The position numbers were made by a program, and so were the translations under genes. Shown here piece after piece: positions 54,617-63,355 of a DNA stretch of 64,000 bases. The notes beneath the pieces are model-generated. The model was given only the letters and a program-made list of their open reading frames with translations, was not told the origin of the DNA and searched no databases. The stretch is taken from the NCBI RefSeq assembly GCF_001886715.1, contig NZ_CP018082.1, positions 1,364,001-1,428,000 on the forward strand, given 5' to 3'. Each line of letters opens with the position of its first letter. The first letter of the stretch is position 1. Origin of the DNA: Nocardia mangyaensis (lineage in GTDB: Bacteria; Actinomycetota; Actinomycetes; Mycobacteriales; Mycobacteriaceae).

Positions 54617-55219
54617 CTACCGAGCGAGCATGAGCGGCATGACCTGATGCACCTGGGCGTCGAGTACCGCGAGCGCCTGTTCGTCGCCCGAGAGGTAGCT
54701 GAGCAACGCCTGCTGGAACAGGCCGTCGAGTGTGCCGTACGCGGTGTTCGGGGTGAGTGACGGCTCGGTGCCGCACAACTCGGCGTATCGGGTGACGACC
54801 TGCCAGACCATGTCCTCGAGGGTGCGATCGATCTGACCGACCGACTCGCGCAAGCTCTCCTCGAACATGCTCTGCGAGCGCAGGTCGTACCAGAGCCGAT
54901 GCATCGGAGCCTCCTCGACAATGGTCTCGCGCAGCTTGCCGGTGAAGCCGTCCAGTAGGTCCTGCGGCGAGGCGGAGTCGGCGACCACGCCGTCGTAGCG
55001 GGTCACGCAGGTCTCTTTGAACCGCTTCACGCAGTACAGGATCAGCTGGAGCTTGTCATTGAAGTAGTAGTGCACCACACCGTGGGAGAACTCGGAGTTG
55101 TTGGCGATCTCCCGCAGCGACGACTTCGCGTAGCCGATTTCGCCGAGCGTGCGCAGCGCGGAGTCGGCGAGTGCACGACGGCGTGCGTCGTGCTTGTCGA
55201 TTGGGTTGGCTCGCGGCAT
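54617..55219 (-). CDS. TetR regulator of the adjacent lipid/aromatic operon
   Basis: A 200-residue TetR protein: RRALADSALRTLGEIGYAKS and LREIANNSEFSHGVVHYYF (helix-turn-helix), then a TetR_C_6-like ligand domain with EEAPMHRLWYDLRSQSMFEE. The ATG at 55219 is the only good start. It is divergent from a three-gene operon, with an inverted repeat in the 155-bp gap, so it most likely represses that operon until a pathway CoA ester binds. Confidence 0.9.
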   Translation of the reverse strand: MPRANPIDKHDARRRALADSALRTLGEIGYAKSSLREIANNSEFSHGVVHYYFNDKLQLILYCVKRFKETCVTRYDGVVADSASPQDLLDGFTGKLRETIVEEAPMHRLWYDLRSQSMFEESLRESVGQIDRTLEDMVWQVVTRYAELCGTEPSLTPNTAYGTLDGLFQQALLSYLSGDEQALAVLDAQVHQVMPLMLAR

Positions 55220-55290
55220 GCACGGTCCTCTTCAGTCGGACGTTGACGGCCCAAGCGTACCGAAATTCTTGACGGCTGGACAACGGAAAC

Positions 55291-55328
55291 TTGACAGTTG
55301 CCAAGCAAACTCTTGACAACTGTATAGA
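55291..55328. promoter_or_regulatory. Operator/promoter of the SDR operon
   Basis: Inverted repeat ACAGTTG (55294-55300) and CAACTGT (55317-55323), each within a CTTGACA-like arm (55290-55296 and 55312-55318). A TATAGA -10 (55323-55328) with TTGCCA 19 bp upstream overlaps it, so a bound repressor would block the promoter. Confidence 0.6.
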
Positions 55329-55374
55329 ATCGAGGGACCGTGTGATCGTCATCACTCGCGATGAAGGAGATCGA

Positions 55375-56169
55375 ATGACCCACATGGACCTGACCGGACG
55401 CACCGCACTCGTCACCGGCGGTGCACAAGGGCTCGGCGAGGGCATGGCCCGTGCGCTGGCTCAGGCCGGTGCGAAAGTCGTCATCGCCGACATAAAGGAC
55501 GATGCCGGCATCGAGCTCGCTGAAGCACTCGGCGAAGGCCACGGCTTTGTGCACCTCGACGTCACCGACGACGCGGCCTGGAGCACCGCCTTGGCCGCGG
55601 CCGTCGAACAACTGGGCGGACTGGACATTCTCGTCAACAACGCCGGCGTGGAGATCACCAGCCTGCTGATCGACCTTGACCCTGGCGATGCCCGAAAGAT
55701 GCTCGATATCAACGTGATCGGCACCGCGCTCGGCATCAAGCACGCGTTCCGCACCATGCGCCCCGGCGGCGCGGCAGGTAACGGTGGGACCGTCATCAAT
55801 ATCGCTTCGGTCGCCGCGACCATCGCCTTCCCGGCAATCTCGATCTATTCGGCCAGCAAGTCAGCCGTGGACCGGCTCACCCGGGTCGCGTCGATGGAGA
55901 GCGGCAAGCTCGGCTACGGCGTCCGGGTGAACTGCCTCTACCCCGGCCTGGTGCCGAACCACATGGGCGCCGCCCTGGCCGAGGACGTGGCACGGATCGG
56001 CCTGTTCGCCACACCAGAGGAAGCGGTGAACGCCGTAGTCGGGCTCACCCCGTCCGGACGGCTCGCTTCGACTGAGGACATCGCGGACGCGGTGGTGTTC
56101 CTCGCCTCCGACACCTCTGCCTTCATCAACGGCGCCGGGCTTCCGGTCGACGGCGGCATGGGTATGTGA
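55375..56169 (+). CDS. Short-chain dehydrogenase/reductase
   Basis: A 264-residue classical SDR: cofactor motif ALVTGGAQGLGEG, NNAG in DILVNNAGVE, catalytic Ser in INIASVAATIAF and YSASK. An Asp after the second strand (VVIADIKDD) favours NAD(H). AAGGAG lies before the ATG at 55375. It is the first of three genes in a TetR-controlled operon and probably oxidises a hydroxy intermediate of the pathway. Confidence 0.92.
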   Translation: MTHMDLTGRTALVTGGAQGLGEGMARALAQAGAKVVIADIKDDAGIELAEALGEGHGFVHLDVTDDAAWSTALAAAVEQLGGLDILVNNAGVEITSLLIDLDPGDARKMLDINVIGTALGIKHAFRTMRPGGAAGNGGTVINIASVAATIAFPAISIYSASKSAVDRLTRVASMESGKLGYGVRVNCLYPGLVPNHMGAALAEDVARIGLFATPEEAVNAVVGLTPSGRLASTEDIADAVVFLASDTSAFINGAGLPVDGGMGM

Positions 56170-56212
56170 ACCCGATCCCACCCGAAACCACAGAACAGAG
56201 AAGAGATCAACC

Positions 56213-57343
56213 ATGACCACCAAGCCCGTCGTCGTCTATGGAGCCTCCGGCTACACCGGTCGTCTGGTGTGCGAGTACCTGCGCGAGTACGGCATTCCCT
56301 TTGTTGCTGCCGGCCGTGACGGTGAGAAAACCAAGCGGTCGATGGAATCCCACGTGCCTGGTATCGAGACCGCCGACTACGAAATCGCCGAGGTCAACCA
56401 CGATGCGGAGTCCCTGACCGAGCTTTTCGGTGGTGCATCAGTCGTGTGCAACACCGTTGGCCCGTTCAGCACGTATGGGGCAGCAGTGGTCGAGGCATGC
56501 CTCGCGACCGGTGCGCACTACCTCGACACTACCGGCGAGCAGGACTGGCTCATCACCTGTGACGAGACCTACGGCGCGGACTTCGCCGCAGCGGGCCTGC
56601 TGCTGGGACCGGGTCTCGCGCATATGTACACCACCGGCGAGATCGCCGCCGAGCTGTGCCTGGAGCAGCCCGGCCTCGATACCCTCGATATCGCCGTGTT
56701 CTGGGGCGGTTCCCCGACGATCGCCTCGACCCGCACCATCCTGGTGAACGCGGCGACCTCGCGTGCGCACTACCTGGCGCAGAACACCTACGTCGAGTTC
56801 GACCCCAACCAGGGTCTGGTTCCGCTGGTCGTTCCCGGCCAGCACGAACTCGCCACGTCACTGCCGTGGGGCGGCACCTCGCACCCCGTGTGGTACCGGA
56901 AAGATCCACGAGTGGCCAACTGCAAGGCTCAGGGCGGCGTCTTCGATGCCGCCCTGATGAACGGCGTACCGCAGATCGTGGCGCAGGCGATCGAGGCGAC
57001 CAAAGACATGGACCCCGACTCCCGTGACGAGGCGCTCACCGCCGCCGCCGCACAGGTCATGAATCAGATGCCACCACGGGAGAATCCGCGCCTGAACAAG
57101 TCGCTGGATTCCGTGCACGCCTCCGGCCCGCTCGGTCGTGCGCACTGTGTCATCCACGGCAACCAGAACTACAAGCAGACCGGCCTCCTGCAAGCCTTCG
57201 CCGCATCCTGGCTGCTTCAGCAGGCGCCCAAGAGAACTGGGTTCGCATCCGGCTGCCAGGCATTCGGGCACCGCGAACTGCTGGGCCAGCTGCGCGCGTT
57301 CGGCCTGGTGGCCGAACCGATCCTGACTTTCCAGGGCAACTGA
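56213..57343 (+). CDS. Saccharopine dehydrogenase-like NAD(P)-binding protein
   Basis: A 376-residue protein with an N-terminal Rossmann motif VVVYGASGYTGRLVCEYLRE and the family stretch ASVVCNTVGPFSTYGAAVVE and CLATGAHYLDTTGEQDW, as in saccharopine dehydrogenase-like and trans-acting enoyl reductase-like (DUF5938) proteins. The actual reaction is unknown. Its stop overlaps the ATG of the acyl-CoA synthetase by 1 nt, so the two are coupled. Confidence 0.85.
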   Translation: MTTKPVVVYGASGYTGRLVCEYLREYGIPFVAAGRDGEKTKRSMESHVPGIETADYEIAEVNHDAESLTELFGGASVVCNTVGPFSTYGAAVVEACLATGAHYLDTTGEQDWLITCDETYGADFAAAGLLLGPGLAHMYTTGEIAAELCLEQPGLDTLDIAVFWGGSPTIASTRTILVNAATSRAHYLAQNTYVEFDPNQGLVPLVVPGQHELATSLPWGGTSHPVWYRKDPRVANCKAQGGVFDAALMNGVPQIVAQAIEATKDMDPDSRDEALTAAAAQVMNQMPPRENPRLNKSLDSVHASGPLGRAHCVIHGNQNYKQTGLLQAFAASWLLQQAPKRTGFASGCQAFGHRELLGQLRAFGLVAEPILTFQGN

Positions 57344-58893
57344 TGCGGCTCGTCGACTATTTGGACAAAGGGGCGTCGCTAGACCCTGGCGCCCCCTGTC
57401 TGGTCTGTGACGGACAAACCGCAACCTACGCCGAGGTGCAGGAACTCAGCGGCCGGATCGCCGCTGGCCTGGCTGCCCACGGTGTCGCGCCGGGCGACAA
57501 GATCGCGGTCCTGTCGGCCAACGACCCGACCGCGTTCACCTGTGTCTTCGGGATCAGCCGCGCCGGTGCGGTCTGGTGCCCGGTCAATCCGCGGAACGCA
57601 GCGGCCGAGAATCGGGAGCTGCTCGACCTTTTCGAATGCTCGGTGCTGTTCTTCCAGGCGTCGTTCGCACCGCTGGTGCAAGAGATCCGACACACGTTGC
57701 CGCGGCTGCGCACACTGGTGTGTTTCGACGGCGAGCCGGAGTTCGCGGTCCACTGGCAGGACTTCCTCGCCGGGGACGTCGAGCCGGTCGACCGCCACGC
57801 CCCCGAGGACCTCGCGCTGATCGCCGGCACCGGCGGAACGACCGGGCGTCCCAAGGGCGTAATGCTCACCGGCGCCAATATCGAGGCAATGACAGCGATC
57901 ACCCTGATGAGCTACCCCTGGCCGGTGGACGGCACCCGACCGGCCTATCTGGCCTTGGCTCCGCTCACCCACGCCGCCGGAGTGCTCTGCTTCCCGGTGC
58001 TGTGCCACGGCGGATCGATCGTCGTCATGCGCACGCCGGACATCGCAAGCTTCCTCGACAACATCGAAACCCATCACATAACCCACACATTTCTTCCGCC
58101 GACACTGATCTACATGGTTCTGGACCATCCGTCGCTCGACGGCCGGGACCTGTCGTCGCTGCGATGCTTCTGGTACGGGGCAGCACCCATGTCGGCGGCG
58201 CGGCTGGAAGCGGCGTTGACACGCATCGGTCCGGTGATGGCACAGCTGTTCGGGCAGACCGAAGCGCCGATGATGATTGCCACCATGGCCCCGCACGATC
58301 ATTTCACCGACGACGGAACGATCGCCCGCGCACGCCTGTCGTCCGCGGGGCGACCCGCACCCCTGGTGACGGTCGCCATCATGGCCAAGGACGGGCGCCT
58401 GCTGCCCTGCGGCGAGCGCGGTGAGATCGTGGTCCGAGGATCTCTGGTCATGCGTGGCTACTACAACAACCACGCGGCCACGGCAGAAGCATCAGCGGGG
58501 GGCTGGCATCACACCGGGGACATCGGCTACCTCGACCGGGACGGCTACCTCTTCATCGTGGACCGGGCCAAGGACATGGTGATCACCGGCGGGTTCAACG
58601 TTTACTCGACCGAAGTCGAACAAGCACTCATGGCGCACCCGGCGATAGCCGACTGCGCGGTGATCGGGCTACCCGATGACAAATGGGGCGAGCGATTGAC
58701 CGCCGTTCTCGAGTTGCGGCCGGGCACCACCACGGATCCGGCTGAAATGACAGCGTTCGTCAAGTCGCACCTCGGCAGCGTGAAAACGCCCAAGCAGATC
58801 GAAGTCTGGCCAGAACTGCCTCGATCAAGGATCGGCAAGGTCCTCAAGGCGGAGATCAGAAAGCAGCTGCTCGAACTCGACCGACCGCAATAG
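57343..58893 (+). CDS. Acyl-CoA synthetase (AMP-forming)
   Basis: Activates a carboxylic acid to its CoA thioester through an acyl-AMP. The 516-residue protein has the P-loop-like IAGTGGTTGRPKGVM (about residue 165), FWYGAAPMSAARLEAAL, GQTEAPMM (A5 motif), TGDIGYLDRDGYLFIVDRAK (A7/A8) and the C-terminal catalytic Lys in PRSRIGKVLKAEIRK. Length and motifs fit medium-chain or aryl/alicyclic acid ligases. Third gene of the TetR-controlled operon. Confidence 0.93.
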   Translation: MRLVDYLDKGASLDPGAPCLVCDGQTATYAEVQELSGRIAAGLAAHGVAPGDKIAVLSANDPTAFTCVFGISRAGAVWCPVNPRNAAAENRELLDLFECSVLFFQASFAPLVQEIRHTLPRLRTLVCFDGEPEFAVHWQDFLAGDVEPVDRHAPEDLALIAGTGGTTGRPKGVMLTGANIEAMTAITLMSYPWPVDGTRPAYLALAPLTHAAGVLCFPVLCHGGSIVVMRTPDIASFLDNIETHHITHTFLPPTLIYMVLDHPSLDGRDLSSLRCFWYGAAPMSAARLEAALTRIGPVMAQLFGQTEAPMMIATMAPHDHFTDDGTIARARLSSAGRPAPLVTVAIMAKDGRLLPCGERGEIVVRGSLVMRGYYNNHAATAEASAGGWHHTGDIGYLDRDGYLFIVDRAKDMVITGGFNVYSTEVEQALMAHPAIADCAVIGLPDDKWGERLTAVLELRPGTTTDPAEMTAFVKSHLGSVKTPKQIEVWPELPRSRIGKVLKAEIRKQLLELDRPQ

Positions 58894-58899
58894 TTCGTG

Positions 58900-59284
58900 G
58901 GGCGAGTCGGGGTAGACGCGGAGATCGACGTGCGCGGGCCCGTAGGTACCGTCGGAGCGTGGTGCGCGTCCTGTCGCCGAGCGGGAGTGTCCGCGGGCGG
59001 CGCCCTTTTCCGAGAACCAGGACGGTGTTCTCGGCGAAGTCGAGGGCTTCGACGTCCAGCGGTGCGATCTCGCCGATTCGCGGACCGGCGTCGACCATGA
59101 GCCCGATGATCGCCGAGTCGCGCCGATCTTCGAAGGCTGTGCCTTCGCAGTCGGCGAGGACCTTCCGCCGTGCTTCCATCGGCGGAACTGGGATCTTCTT
59201 CTCGGGCACTGTCGGGGAGTCATCTACGTGAACGGGTCGGCCGCCAGCAGCTCTTCTGCCTCGAGGTCCTGAGTGGGCGAGCAT
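58900..59284 (-). pseudogene. Truncated tyrosine recombinase beside tRNA-Arg
   Basis: The frame contains FEDRRDSAIIGLMVDAGPRI then GEIAPLDVEALDFAENTVLV and LGKGRRPRTLPLGDRTRTTL, the first half of a phage-type integrase catalytic domain with the first Arg (GPRIGEI). The second half (HxxR and Tyr) is lost, and the N-terminal SAM-like domain is missing. It lies 60 bp from the 3' end of tRNA-Arg, the usual place for an integrase at an attachment site. Confidence 0.7.
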
Positions 59285-59302
59285 TGTGCTTGGTGGGCAG
59301 CT

Positions 59303-59339
59303 CCGCCTCTGACCTGCCTAATTTGCAGGTCAGAGGCGG
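59303..59339. terminator. Hairpin terminator after tRNA-Arg
   Basis: Perfect 15-bp inverted repeat CCGCCTCTGACCTGC and GCAGGTCAGAGGCGG with a 7-nt loop, 5 bp from the tRNA 3' end. A short T run (GGTTTTG) follows on the plus strand. Confidence 0.75.
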
Positions 59340-59344
59340 TTTTG

Positions 59345-59418
59345 CGCCCCCGGCAGGAATCGAACCTGCGACCTAGGGATTAGAAGGCCCTTGCTCTATC
59401 CAACTGAGCTACGGAGGC
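59345..59418 (-). tRNA. tRNA-Arg (TCT)
   Basis: Minus strand: acceptor GCCTCCG paired with CGGGGGC (one G-T pair), D-arm GCTCAGTTGGATAGAGC, anticodon loop CTTCTAA with anticodon TCT, T-arm GCAGGTTCGAATCCTGC. The anticodon stem closes with a C-T mismatch next to the loop. About 74 nt, no encoded CCA. Confidence 0.9.
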
Positions 59419-59553
59419 AGTCGCATTCACCTTGGCCGAACTCGGCCGTGGTGTCCAGCTCGGAAAGTATAGCGATCGACCAGATCAGGATCTGGGATCG
59501 GGAGCGATGCCCCATCGGGGCGTGCGCGGGCACGTCGAACTACCCTCGTTGGC

Positions 59554-61620
59554 ATGTCGTTATCGCAGGACCCCTCCGCTGGACCCGCCGTCGACGGCGC
59601 GCCACCGGTGGAATCGGGTCGGTCTGCGTCGGCGGGAAACGCTTCGTCGTTCGGTGTGCTCAGTGTCGTCGCGGGGGCGATGGCCGCGATGGTGGCTGCT
59701 CTCGTGGTCGGGTTGTCGGCGGCGCAAGCGCTCAGTCTGCTGGGCATACCCGATCCGGGGCCGTTGACAACATATGGACTGCCTGCGGTGCGCGCGGTGG
59801 CCGATTTGGCCGCGGCGGTGACGGTCGGCTCCCTGTTGTTCGCCGCGTTCCTGCTGCCCCCGCGCGACAGCGGGCTGCTCGAGGCGGGCGGATATCGGGC
59901 GGTGCGCCGCGCCGGTGACGCCGCGCTGGTCTGGGCGGGGTGCGCGGTGCTGCTGGTGCCGTTGACCGTGTCGGACACGACCGGGCAGTCGGTGTCGGCC
60001 ATGTGGCGGCCCGAGGTGCTGTGGCCGGTCATCGACCAGGTCGAGGTGGCCGGGGCTTGGCGCACGACAGCGCTGCTGGCGTTGATCGTGGCGATTGGGT
60101 GCCGGCTCGCGCTGCGCTGGGGCTGGACGCCGCTGCTGCTGGCGGGCGCGCTGATCACCATGATGCCGCTGGCACTGACCGGGCATTCATCCTCCGGCGG
60201 ATCCCATGACGTAGCGACGAACTCGCTGATCCTGCACATGGTGTCGGCCGCGGTGTGGGTGGGCGGTCTGGTCGCGGTGCTCGCGCACGCGTTGCGCGAT
60301 GGCACGGACACCGATGTCGCCGCGCGTCGATTCTCGATCGCGGCGACCGTCTCGATCGCCGTGATCGCGGCGAGCGGCGTGGTCAACGCCTGGGTGCGGG
60401 TGCCGTTCGCGGAGCTGTTCACCACCACCTACGGCAAGCTCGTCCTCGCCAAGGCAGCCGCGCTGCTCATCCTCGGCGCCCTCGGTTACCTACAGCGACG
60501 AGCCGCGCTGCCCGCCCTGGCGGCCGACCCGCGCGATCGCGGTGCGCTGATCCGCTTCGCCGGGGTGGAGATGCTGCTGTTCGCGGCAACCATCGGGCTG
60601 GCCGTGGGTCTGGGCCGCACTCCGCCGCCGCCGCCGACGTCGATTCCGACGCCGGTCGAGGTGGAACTGGGCTACACCCTCGCCGGGCCGCCCACGATGA
60701 GCCGGCTGCTGTTCGACTGGCGTTTCGACCTGATCTTCGGCACCTTGGCGATCGTGCTCGCCGTGCTGTATCTGCTCGGTGTCCGCCGGTTGCGCAAGCG
60801 CGGAGATGCCTGGCCGGTGGGTCGCACCATCGCCTGGCTCAGTGGCTGCGTGGTGTTGTTGCTCGCCACGTCCTCGGGGGTCGGCCGGTACTCGCCCGCC
60901 ATGTTCAGCGTGCACATGGGCGCGCACATGGCGCTGTCGATGCTGGCGCCGATTCTGTTCGCGCTCGGTGGCGCGGTGACGCTGGCCCTGCGCGCGCTAC
61001 CGCCCGCCGGCCGCGAGGGAGTGCCCGGACCGCGCGAGTGGATCCTGGCCGCGGTGCACAACCCGGTCTCGCGGTTCCTCACCCAGCCGGTGGTGGCCTC
61101 GGTGATCTTCGTCGCCGGGTTCTACGCGCTGTACCTGGGCGGGATCTTCGACGCCTATGTCGACTCGCACGCCGCCCACCTGATGATGAACACGCACTTC
61201 CTGCTCAGCGGCTACCTGTTCTACTGGGTCGTGATCGGGATCGATCCCAAGCCGCGCGAGGTGGCGCCGCTGACCAAGCTGGCGATGGTGTTCGGCACAC
61301 TGCCGTTCCACGCGTTCTTCGGCATCGCGCTGATGTCGATGACCACGGTCCTCGGCGGTTGGTTCTACCGCACGCTCGGCCTCGGCTGGAACATCGATCT
61401 GCTGGCCGACCAGCGCAACGGGGGCAGTTTCGCCTGGGCCAGCGGTGAAGTGCCGCTGGTCGTGGTGATGCTGGCCCTGCTGATCCAGTGGTCGCGCAGC
61501 GATCGGCGACTGGCCAAGCGCACCGACCGGGCCGCCGACCGCGACAACGACGCCGACCTGACCGCCTACAACGCGATGTACGCCGAGCTGGCGCGTCGTG
61601 ATGGCGAGGTACGCCGGTGA
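59554..61620 (+). CDS. CopD-CtaG fusion membrane protein
   Basis: A 688-residue polytopic membrane protein. The N-terminal part (about 35-350) is a CopD-like copper resistance domain (TGHSSSGGSHDVATNSLILH, with His for copper). The C-terminal part (about 390-640) is a CtaG/caa3-assembly domain (HMGAHMALSMLAPILFALGG, then HFLLSGYLFYWVVIGIDP). It resembles the remembered mycobacterial Rv0102. It probably handles copper delivery to cytochrome oxidase. Its stop overlaps the next gene's GTG (GTGA). Confidence 0.9.
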   Translation: MSLSQDPSAGPAVDGAPPVESGRSASAGNASSFGVLSVVAGAMAAMVAALVVGLSAAQALSLLGIPDPGPLTTYGLPAVRAVADLAAAVTVGSLLFAAFLLPPRDSGLLEAGGYRAVRRAGDAALVWAGCAVLLVPLTVSDTTGQSVSAMWRPEVLWPVIDQVEVAGAWRTTALLALIVAIGCRLALRWGWTPLLLAGALITMMPLALTGHSSSGGSHDVATNSLILHMVSAAVWVGGLVAVLAHALRDGTDTDVAARRFSIAATVSIAVIAASGVVNAWVRVPFAELFTTTYGKLVLAKAAALLILGALGYLQRRAALPALAADPRDRGALIRFAGVEMLLFAATIGLAVGLGRTPPPPPTSIPTPVEVELGYTLAGPPTMSRLLFDWRFDLIFGTLAIVLAVLYLLGVRRLRKRGDAWPVGRTIAWLSGCVVLLLATSSGVGRYSPAMFSVHMGAHMALSMLAPILFALGGAVTLALRALPPAGREGVPGPREWILAAVHNPVSRFLTQPVVASVIFVAGFYALYLGGIFDAYVDSHAAHLMMNTHFLLSGYLFYWVVIGIDPKPREVAPLTKLAMVFGTLPFHAFFGIALMSMTTVLGGWFYRTLGLGWNIDLLADQRNGGSFAWASGEVPLVVVMLALLIQWSRSDRRLAKRTDRAADRDNDADLTAYNAMYAELARRDGEVRR

Positions 61621-62597
61621 GCGGATCCGGTGTGCCGGTAGATGCGGAATCGACCGAGCGCGCGAGACCTCAGCGTGTGCTGCGCACCGATGTGCGCGTC
61701 GCGCGACGCAGGCTGGCCGGTCGGGCGCGCAAGACGCCGGTGTTCCACACCAGTGTCGACGGGCCCGACGGGCCGGTGCCGGTTTCGCTGAAACTGGAGT
61801 TCCTGCAGCACGGCGGCACTTTCAAGGTGCGCGGCGCGCTCAACGCCCTGCTGGCCGCCGACGAGGGCGCCGACCATGTGGTGGTCGCCTCCGGCGGCAA
61901 TGCCGGGATCGCGGTCGCGCTGGCCGCCGCCCAGCTGGGCAAGGCGTGCACGGTGGTGGTGCCCGAGTCAGCGCCGCATACCAAGGTGGCCGCGATGTGG
62001 GCGCACGGTGCGGAGGTGCTGTGGCACGGCACCAGTTATGCCGAAGCTCAGCGGCGGGCGCTGACGCTGGCCGCGGAACGCGGTGCCGAACATCTGCACG
62101 CTTACGACATGCCCGCTGTGGTGGCCGGCGCCGGGGTGATCGGCCTCGAGCTGGAAGAACAGGTGCGTGGTCGGCCACCGGTGCTGGTCGCGGTCGGTGG
62201 CGGGGGCCTGATCGCCGGGCTCGGCGCGGCGCTGGGCAGGCGCAGGCAGATCATCGGCATCGAATCCGAGCACACCCCGGTGCTCTCGGCCGCGCTCGCG
62301 GCGGGCGCACCGGTCGATGTCAGCGGGCAGTCGCGGAGCACCGAACTGCTGTGCGCGACCAGGATCGGCGACATCGCCTTCGACATCGCCCAGCGTCAGC
62401 GGATGACCGCGCTGTCGGTCGCCGACGCCGCGATCGCCGCGGCCCGCACGTACCTGTGGCGCGAATTCCGGGTGGTCGTCGAGCTGGAGGGCGCCGCTGC
62501 GCTGGCCGCGGTCCAGAGCGGGGCCTACGTTCCGGCGCCGGGGGAGCGGCCGATTGTCGTGCTGTGCGGGGCGAACACCGAGCTCCCCGCGCTCTGA
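61617..62597 (+). CDS. Threonine/serine dehydratase-like PLP enzyme
   Basis: A 326-residue fold-type II PLP enzyme. The Schiff-base Lys is Lys70 in GGTFKVRGALNALL; SGGNAGIAVALAA and VAVGGGGLIAGLG bind the PLP phosphate and ring. It could be a serine or threonine dehydratase or a racemase. No ACT domain is present, so no allosteric control by isoleucine is expected. The start overlaps the preceding stop codon (GTGA), so translation is coupled to a functionally unrelated gene. Confidence 0.85.
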   Translation: MSGSGVPVDAESTERARPQRVLRTDVRVARRRLAGRARKTPVFHTSVDGPDGPVPVSLKLEFLQHGGTFKVRGALNALLAADEGADHVVVASGGNAGIAVALAAAQLGKACTVVVPESAPHTKVAAMWAHGAEVLWHGTSYAEAQRRALTLAAERGAEHLHAYDMPAVVAGAGVIGLELEEQVRGRPPVLVAVGGGGLIAGLGAALGRRRQIIGIESEHTPVLSAALAAGAPVDVSGQSRSTELLCATRIGDIAFDIAQRQRMTALSVADAAIAAARTYLWREFRVVVELEGAAALAAVQSGAYVPAPGERPIVVLCGANTELPAL

Positions 62598-62719
62598 CAC
62601 GGGCGATGTCCACAACCGCCGAATCTATCCACAGATCCCGTTCTCGTTGCCCGGAAGCCACTTCGACAGGTCATTGTGGAGTGGACAGAGCAGCAATTCA
62701 CCGAGCGGGGGAGTTACTG

Positions 62720-63286
62720 ATGTACGAGGCACATACGACGGTGGTCGGAACCGTGGTCACGCATCCGGTCCGACGTGACCTGGCCAACGGCGAGCAGATG
62801 GTGACCTTCCGGATGGCGAGCAATGCGCGTCGATTCGATCCCGGTGCGGGGGAGTGGGTCGACAACGGAAATCTCTACCTCACGGTGAGCTGCTGGCGCA
62901 GGTTGGTGACGGGGGTGGACCGATCTCTGCATCGGGGCGACCCGGTGATCGCCTACGGACAACTGCGCTCGCACGAGTACCGCGCCAAGGACGGCGCCGA
63001 ACGCCGGGATCTGGAGATGCGCGCGGTCGCGGTGGGGCCCGACCTGGGCCGATGCACTGCGACGGTGGTGCGCCGCTCGGACGGCCCGCGCACGGCACCG
63101 CACGGGGTGGTTCGGAATATCTCCGACCGCCGCGGCGCTGCACAGCCCGAGTCCGCCCACGACGTGGCCGAGTATGCACCGCCCGTACTCACTGCCGTAG
63201 CCTCTACGACCGCGGCGGATTCCCTCCCGGCGCGATCGCCGGATGCGGTGCCGAGCACCACGACAACCGAGCAGGTCGACGCCTGA
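62720..63286 (+). CDS. Single-stranded DNA-binding protein paralogue
   Basis: A 188-residue SSB-fold protein: YEAHTTVVGTVVTHPVRRDL, LYLTVSCWRRLV and VIAYGQLRSHEYRAKDGAER form the OB fold (1-110). The long tail is Ser/Thr/Ala-rich and lacks the DDDIPF-type acidic tip of housekeeping SSB. It therefore resembles the secondary SSB next to ettA in mycobacteria (remembered Rv2478c). ATG at 62720. Confidence 0.85.
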   Translation: MYEAHTTVVGTVVTHPVRRDLANGEQMVTFRMASNARRFDPGAGEWVDNGNLYLTVSCWRRLVTGVDRSLHRGDPVIAYGQLRSHEYRAKDGAERRDLEMRAVAVGPDLGRCTATVVRRSDGPRTAPHGVVRNISDRRGAAQPESAHDVAEYAPPVLTAVASTTAADSLPARSPDAVPSTTTTEQVDA

Positions 63287-63355
63287 GGGTCGTCTCCGCG
63301 GCATCCGCCCCTTCCGCATTTCACCCCCGTTTCCCCCACCGATAGGCTTCCGCGT

